Below, in pieces: positions 15,013 through 18,343 of a stretch of 18,343 nt of DNA. Position 1 is the stretch's first letter. Every line of letters begins with the position of its first letter. The position numbers and the translations under genes were made by a program. This DNA is from an uncultured Saprospiraceae bacterium (GTDB lineage: Bacteria; Bacteroidota; Bacteroidia; Chitinophagales; Saprospiraceae), in NCBI GenBank assembly GCA_937894165.1, contig CALCSX010000414.1, forward strand, positions 1 through 18,343. Reading direction: 5' to 3'. The notes below the pieces were generated by a model. That model was not told the origin of the DNA and did not search any database. It worked only from the letters and a program-made list of their open reading frames with translations.

Positions 15013-16239
15013 TCAGAGGGCTTCAGAATTGTGAATATATTGATCGAGATAAGAATATTTTTCCTCCATCCACTGAAGATCATTTACACCAAATATATTT
15101 CTATTTATTTTTAAAAAATAGAATATTAAAAGATCCATATTATTACTGTTAAAAGCATTCCATGATAAAATTAACAGGGAGGCATGATAGGCTTTTTCAA
15201 AAAAGAAAATTTTAGGTTTTTGCCTCTTACTTATATCAATGGAATCTTCTAAAGGGAAAATCAGTTTCTCATCTTTATACTGCCAAATCAATCTACATAT
15301 CGTATTTATAAAAATATATTTAAAGGCTTGACTTTCGATATTATTGAATTCCGTCTCCCATTCAATAGGAGTATCAAACAGTATGAAATCCCACGTTAAA
15401 AATCGACCTAAAAGAGATGGATAAATATACATTTCACTTTTAAGTATTGATCTTTTTAAATCTAAAAATCTCTGCTGTGCACCTTGAACGTTTTTATTAT
15501 TGATCTCAATTTGACAAATCATAAGCTCTTTAAACAACTTCAATTCCAATAATTCCTTAGGATCAAGTCTTTGAACCCATTTTCCAAAAAAACCATCCAA
15601 CTCCCCTTCATCAACAAAGTATCGCAAGAGTATGCATTGTAATAATCTTGAATCAGAAATATTATCTTCAATTAAATTAATGAGCCATTGATTGCCAACT
15701 TTTGATTCAAAGTAAAGAGCTTCTAAACAAGTCGCCCATTTCTCAAATGCACTAACATCAGAATAAGAAAAGGGAATAGAAAAAATTCTCCGAAGTATGG
15801 TGCTTTCTTTAACACGAATCAGGTTATTAATTATTTCCTTCACCTTAAGGGTACCTTCTGGATCATTACCTTGAAGATCGAAAATAAAGTCTAAAGCGTT
15901 ATCTTTAATTAAATTGTCTACTTCCTTAAACACCAAGAGTCTGTGATTGAAATTATTTATTTCCAAATTTTCAACATGCCGTTTAAAAGCGGCCCAATTA
16001 TCGAACTGGATAGCCTTGGCTAAGCTGTCTAAAGAAAATTTAGAAGCAGTCGCTTTAGAAGATACAAGACCAAAAATCCTTCTGATTGTACTTATACTAA
16101 GAGCAATTCCGGCACCATTGAGCTTTTCTTGCAATATTTTACAATCACTAAAATCAATGATCTCAATATCATATTGTTCTTTGATATAACGTTTGAGCCA
16201 TATCTCTTCTATATTTCCAATTTCAACAGGTGCGGGCAT
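15013..16239 (-). CDS. Helix-turn-helix-like protein with helical C-terminal region, unknown
   Basis: I do not recognise a named family. The 408 residues start with a small helical domain (about 8-90) with the pattern ILQEKLNGAGIALSISTIRRIFGL, then a second helix set SLDSLAKAIQFDNWAAFKRHVE. This resembles a compact helix-turn-helix domain, with SISTIRRIFGL as the likely recognition helix, of a type I associate with Bacteroidota paralogue families. Residues about 95-408 are entirely predicted alpha-helical, rich in Leu, Ile, Phe, Trp and charged residues, and could form TPR-like repeats for protein or peptide sensing. No membrane segment or catalytic motif. A dyad lies just upstream of the start, so autoregulation is possible. 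A DNA-binding role is inference. Confidence 0.7.
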   Translation of the reverse strand: MPAPVEIGNIEEIWLKRYIKEQYDIEIIDFSDCKILQEKLNGAGIALSISTIRRIFGLVSSKATASKFSLDSLAKAIQFDNWAAFKRHVENLEINNFNHRLLVFKEVDNLIKDNALDFIFDLQGNDPEGTLKVKEIINNLIRVKESTILRRIFSIPFSYSDVSAFEKWATCLEALYFESKVGNQWLINLIEDNISDSRLLQCILLRYFVDEGELDGFFGKWVQRLDPKELLELKLFKELMICQIEINNKNVQGAQQRFLDLKRSILKSEMYIYPSLLGRFLTWDFILFDTPIEWETEFNNIESQAFKYIFINTICRLIWQYKDEKLIFPLEDSIDISKRQKPKIFFFEKAYHASLLILSWNAFNSNNMDLLIFYFLKINRNIFGVNDLQWMEEKYSYLDQYIHNSEAL

Positions 16240-16300
16240 AGTAATAGTTTATCTTAGTTATTCCACTAAAAACAAAGCTTACTCTAATCTTGTCATGTTC

Positions 16301-16326
16301 CTACTAGTAGTGTAAAATTTCACTAC
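16301..16326. promoter_or_regulatory. Overlapping palindrome and dyad upstream of the 408-aa gene
   Basis: CTACTAGTAG (16301-16310) is a perfect palindrome, and GTAGTG (16307-16312) is inverted as CACTAC (16321-16326) eight bases later. The site lies 62-87 bp before the start, suitable for an operator. Confidence 0.4.
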
Positions 16327-16503
16327 AATGGATTGGGAGGTACTTGTGGGCTTAACAAGAAATAATTATAACTACATACCCACTATTTTTAACGCATTTT
16401 ATACATATCAAAAACGTTGCCAATTTTTTTTCTTTATTTTACTACCTCTTAAAATATTTAGTACAATTTCATATATAAACCACATTTACAAGGACTTAAA
16501 TTT

Positions 16504-16534
16504 AAAAAAAAAGCCCGCCTAAATTAGACGAGCT
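16504..16534 (-). terminator. Rho-independent terminator of the beta-helix gene
   Basis: On the minus strand, AGCTCGTCTAA pairs with TTAGGCGGGCT (two G-U pairs) and is followed by a T9 run (plus-strand 16504-16512 is all A). It begins about 40 bp after the beta-helix stop. Confidence 0.85.
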
Positions 16535-16573
16535 GTTAAAGTATTTTCAATAAATGAAATTATCAGTTATACT

Positions 16574-18343
16574 TTATAATTTAATGAACTTATGTGCTGC
16601 AGCGCCATCTTTATTATAGACCTTAATAAGATACATACCCGGAGCCATTGAGGATACATTTAACTCAGTAGCAATACTGGATATAATTCTGGAATCTATC
16701 ACTTTTCCACTTCCCAAATCTGTAATATCTAAATGTACTGTTGAAGTATTTAATTCAGGTATCACCATTGATACTAAGCCTTGCGCTGAAGGGTTTGGAA
16801 ATATTTGCAAACCTACAAAGCCCGGATCCTCAAATACAAGAGAATTTGGATCACAGGCCTCTTCCTGTAACTCGAAAGAACCTATATCTCTACCCTCTCC
16901 AAATATTTCCATACCTGTCTGATCAGTTCCACTAATTTCCGGATCTCCTGCATCAACAGCAGGACTTGCACAATCAATAGCATGCGTCATTGTGGTTCCA
17001 CCATTATCAGCTAAAGGTTCTAGCATTGCGTCTTTGAAATTATCAATTGTACCAACCACATCTGTAAATTGAGCATTAAATATGCCAAATTCATCAAAAC
17101 TAATTAAATTATACCCCATCGAGGTAATAGTTCCCTGACTCACACCCAATTCTACTCCAGTTGTCGCTTCATTGGATCCCACAATAGTATTTCTTAAAGC
17201 TACATCCATCGACATAGAATCAGCGTAAATACCTCCCCCGGCATTCATTGCAGTATTGAAAGCAATGGTTGAAGAAGTAATATTCATTTCATCACCATTA
17301 TTGTAAACTCCACCCCCATTGTAGGCAGAATTACCGCTTATAGTAGATAAAGACAAATTAATTGTAGCACCCGGAATATTGTGAATTCCACCTCCTCCGG
17401 CATTTTCACCGCTCGCAATATTTCCTGCAATAGTTGTATTAATGATATTAATAACTCCACCATTATTAAATACGCCACCCCCACCATCGTTGGCTTCAGT
17501 ACCTTCAGCAATATTGTCCACAACAGTAGTTTCAGTAACATTCATCACTCCCGATCCATTCCAAAATCCTCCACCTTCTCTAGCAGCAATATTCCCCATA
17601 AAAATTGAATTCTCTATATCCATATCGCCGGGACCGGTAATGTGAATTCCACCACCATTTCCGGGAGCCGGACCGGTAAGGTTTTCGAAAAATTCAACAT
17701 TTCTTACTATTACCATAGTTCCCGCACCGGAATTATCCTCAATTCCTCCTCCTGCACGCGAGGCACTGTTAAAGTTGATTTCGGCAGCTTCGACCGTTAA
17801 TGTTGCTCCCGCATCGTTCAATATTCCACCACCGCTTCCGGCTGCTCCGTTTGCAATGTTGTTAGTGATTGTAATATTTCTTACGATAAGTGTTCCGGCT
17901 TGATTATACAATCCACCTCCACCATCGGTTGCTAAATCCCCGGCTGCTGTATTTCCATCAATCAACATATCTTCCACAATCATTTCTCCTGATCCATTCC
18001 ATAAACCACCTCCTTGCTTTGAAGCAAAATTATTTATAGCCATACCCCCGGTGATTGTAGCATTTCCGGGTCCTGTGATGTGTAATCCACCACCATTACC
18101 GGGTGATGATTCAGTTCTATTTTCTGATAATGTTACGTCAATAAGAATCAACATAGTAGAATCTCCGGAGAAGTCCTCAATTCCTCCACCCGCTCTAGAT
18201 GCAAAATTTCCTGTAATAACTGCATTTTCAACTGTTAATGTACTTCCGGCATCATTCAATATTCCACCGCCACTTCCCAATTCAATGTTTTCTTTGACTG
18301 TATAATCATAGGTTAACGGGTCTATGTCAGGTACGGTCAAAAC
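16574..18343 (-). CDS. Pmp-like beta-helix surface protein with T9SS sorting tail, partial
   Basis: Only the C-terminal 589 residues are in the window; the start lies beyond 18343. About residues 1-385 are right-handed beta-helix rungs marked by GGG(I/L/V/F) turns about every 26-32 residues, each followed by strands of the type IVRNITITNN. This is the layout of polymorphic outer-membrane protein and adhesin repeats. About residues 385-495 resemble the choice-of-anchor Q region (NTIVGSN, GYNLIS, LEPLADNGGTTMTHAI, SPAVDAGDP, RDIGSFEL). The last 80 residues, from LQIFPNPS to GMYLIKVYNKDG and KFIKL, form a type A C-terminal sorting domain that directs export through the type IX secretion system. 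It is therefore secreted or surface-attached. The ligand is unknown. Confidence 0.88.
   Translation of the reverse strand, partial: VLTVPDIDPLTYDYTVKENIELGSGGGILNDAGSTLTVENAVITGNFASRAGGGIEDFSGDSTMLILIDVTLSENRTESSPGNGGGLHITGPGNATITGGMAINNFASKQGGGLWNGSGEMIVEDMLIDGNTAAGDLATDGGGGLYNQAGTLIVRNITITNNIANGAAGSGGGILNDAGATLTVEAAEINFNSASRAGGGIEDNSGAGTMVIVRNVEFFENLTGPAPGNGGGIHITGPGDMDIENSIFMGNIAAREGGGFWNGSGVMNVTETTVVDNIAEGTEANDGGGGVFNNGGVINIINTTIAGNIASGENAGGGGIHNIPGATINLSLSTISGNSAYNGGGVYNNGDEMNITSSTIAFNTAMNAGGGIYADSMSMDVALRNTIVGSNEATTGVELGVSQGTITSMGYNLISFDEFGIFNAQFTDVVGTIDNFKDAMLEPLADNGGTTMTHAIDCASPAVDAGDPEISGTDQTGMEIFGEGRDIGSFELQEEACDPNSLVFEDPGFVGLQIFPNPSAQGLVSMVIPELNTSTVHLDITDLGSGKVIDSRIISSIATELNVSSMAPGMYLIKVYNKDGAAAHKFIKL
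17402..18277 (-). repeat. Two copies of a 438-bp (146-residue) super-repeat
   Basis: Copy one spans 18277-17840 and copy two 17839-17402. Each encodes five glycine turns in the same order: GGGILND, GGGIED, GGG(L/I)HITGPG, GGG(L/F)WNGSG and GGGG(L/V)(Y/F)N. Turn spacing is the same in both copies (27, 32, 27 and 30 residues). Earlier copies may exist outside the window. Confidence 0.85.

Larger units (their letters stand above)
16240..16573. other. Intergenic region between two minus-strand genes
   Basis: Holds the upstream region and dyad of the 408-aa gene and the terminator of the beta-helix gene. An open frame on the plus strand from 16328 would encode a Phe/Tyr/Ile-rich peptide and runs through the terminator; I regard it as chance. 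Confidence 0.55.

Noticed and set aside
16328..16522. 64-aa plus-strand open frame
   Set aside because: Composition reflects AT-rich DNA, it runs through the minus-strand terminator, and it has no promoter or family signal.
17381..17608. Plus-strand open frames opposite the beta-helix repeats
   Set aside because: They are shadows caused by the codon bias and periodicity of the repeat gene; none has its own signals.
17402..18277. CRISPR-like periodic repeats
   Set aside because: The periodicity is codon-based glycine turns of a coding repeat, without constant repeats and unique spacers.

Overview
The window reads as a chromosomal segment of a Bacteroidota bacterium, possibly near the Saprospiria/Lewinella group (the phylum is well supported, the lower rank is a guess). 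The reasons are: AT-rich DNA with few Shine-Dalgarno sequences; promoter -7 boxes matching the Bacteroidota TAnnTTTG consensus; a type IX secretion (T9SS) C-terminal sorting domain on a large surface protein; a TonB of the Bacteroidota energy-transducer type; and a folK plus deoxynucleoside kinase pair. No phage, transposase, CRISPR, tRNA or rRNA was seen.

Left part (1-4015). A GC-rich, strongly folded stretch (about 134-299) looks like a structured non-coding RNA that I cannot name. It is followed by folK overlapping a deoxynucleoside kinase (folate and dNTP supply), then sppA behind its own promoter and closed by a long hairpin. After that come two small genes easily missed by gene callers: a 54-aa DUF1328-type membrane protein and a convergent 76-aa unknown protein with a good promoter and an operator-like dyad.

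Middle (4230-9192). Two tandem 215-aa lipoprotein paralogues of unknown function show a mosaic of identical and diverged DNA blocks. Next is a convergent short-chain dehydrogenase, then an exbB-exbD-tonB operon on the minus strand that would energise TonB-dependent outer-membrane transport. The 349-bp gap upstream of exbB separates it from the divergent fatty-acid genes and is rich in dyads.

Right part (9193-18343). fadN (3-hydroxyacyl-CoA dehydrogenase / enoyl-CoA hydratase fusion) and fadA (thiolase) form a beta-oxidation operon with a strong terminator. yaaA (peroxide stress) is convergent with a Na+/Ca2+ exchanger-family gene. An AT-rich gap then carries a clear plus-strand terminator with no gene in front of it, suggesting a small RNA. 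After it come a 408-aa protein with an N-terminal helix-turn-helix-like domain preceded by a dyad, and the C-terminal 589 residues of a Pmp-like beta-helix surface protein with a 146-residue super-repeat, a choice-of-anchor-Q-like region and a T9SS tail.

Most genes are conserved housekeeping functions. The less explained parts are the structured RNA, the orphan terminator, the mosaic lipoprotein pair, the small dyad-controlled gene and the helix-turn-helix/helical protein.
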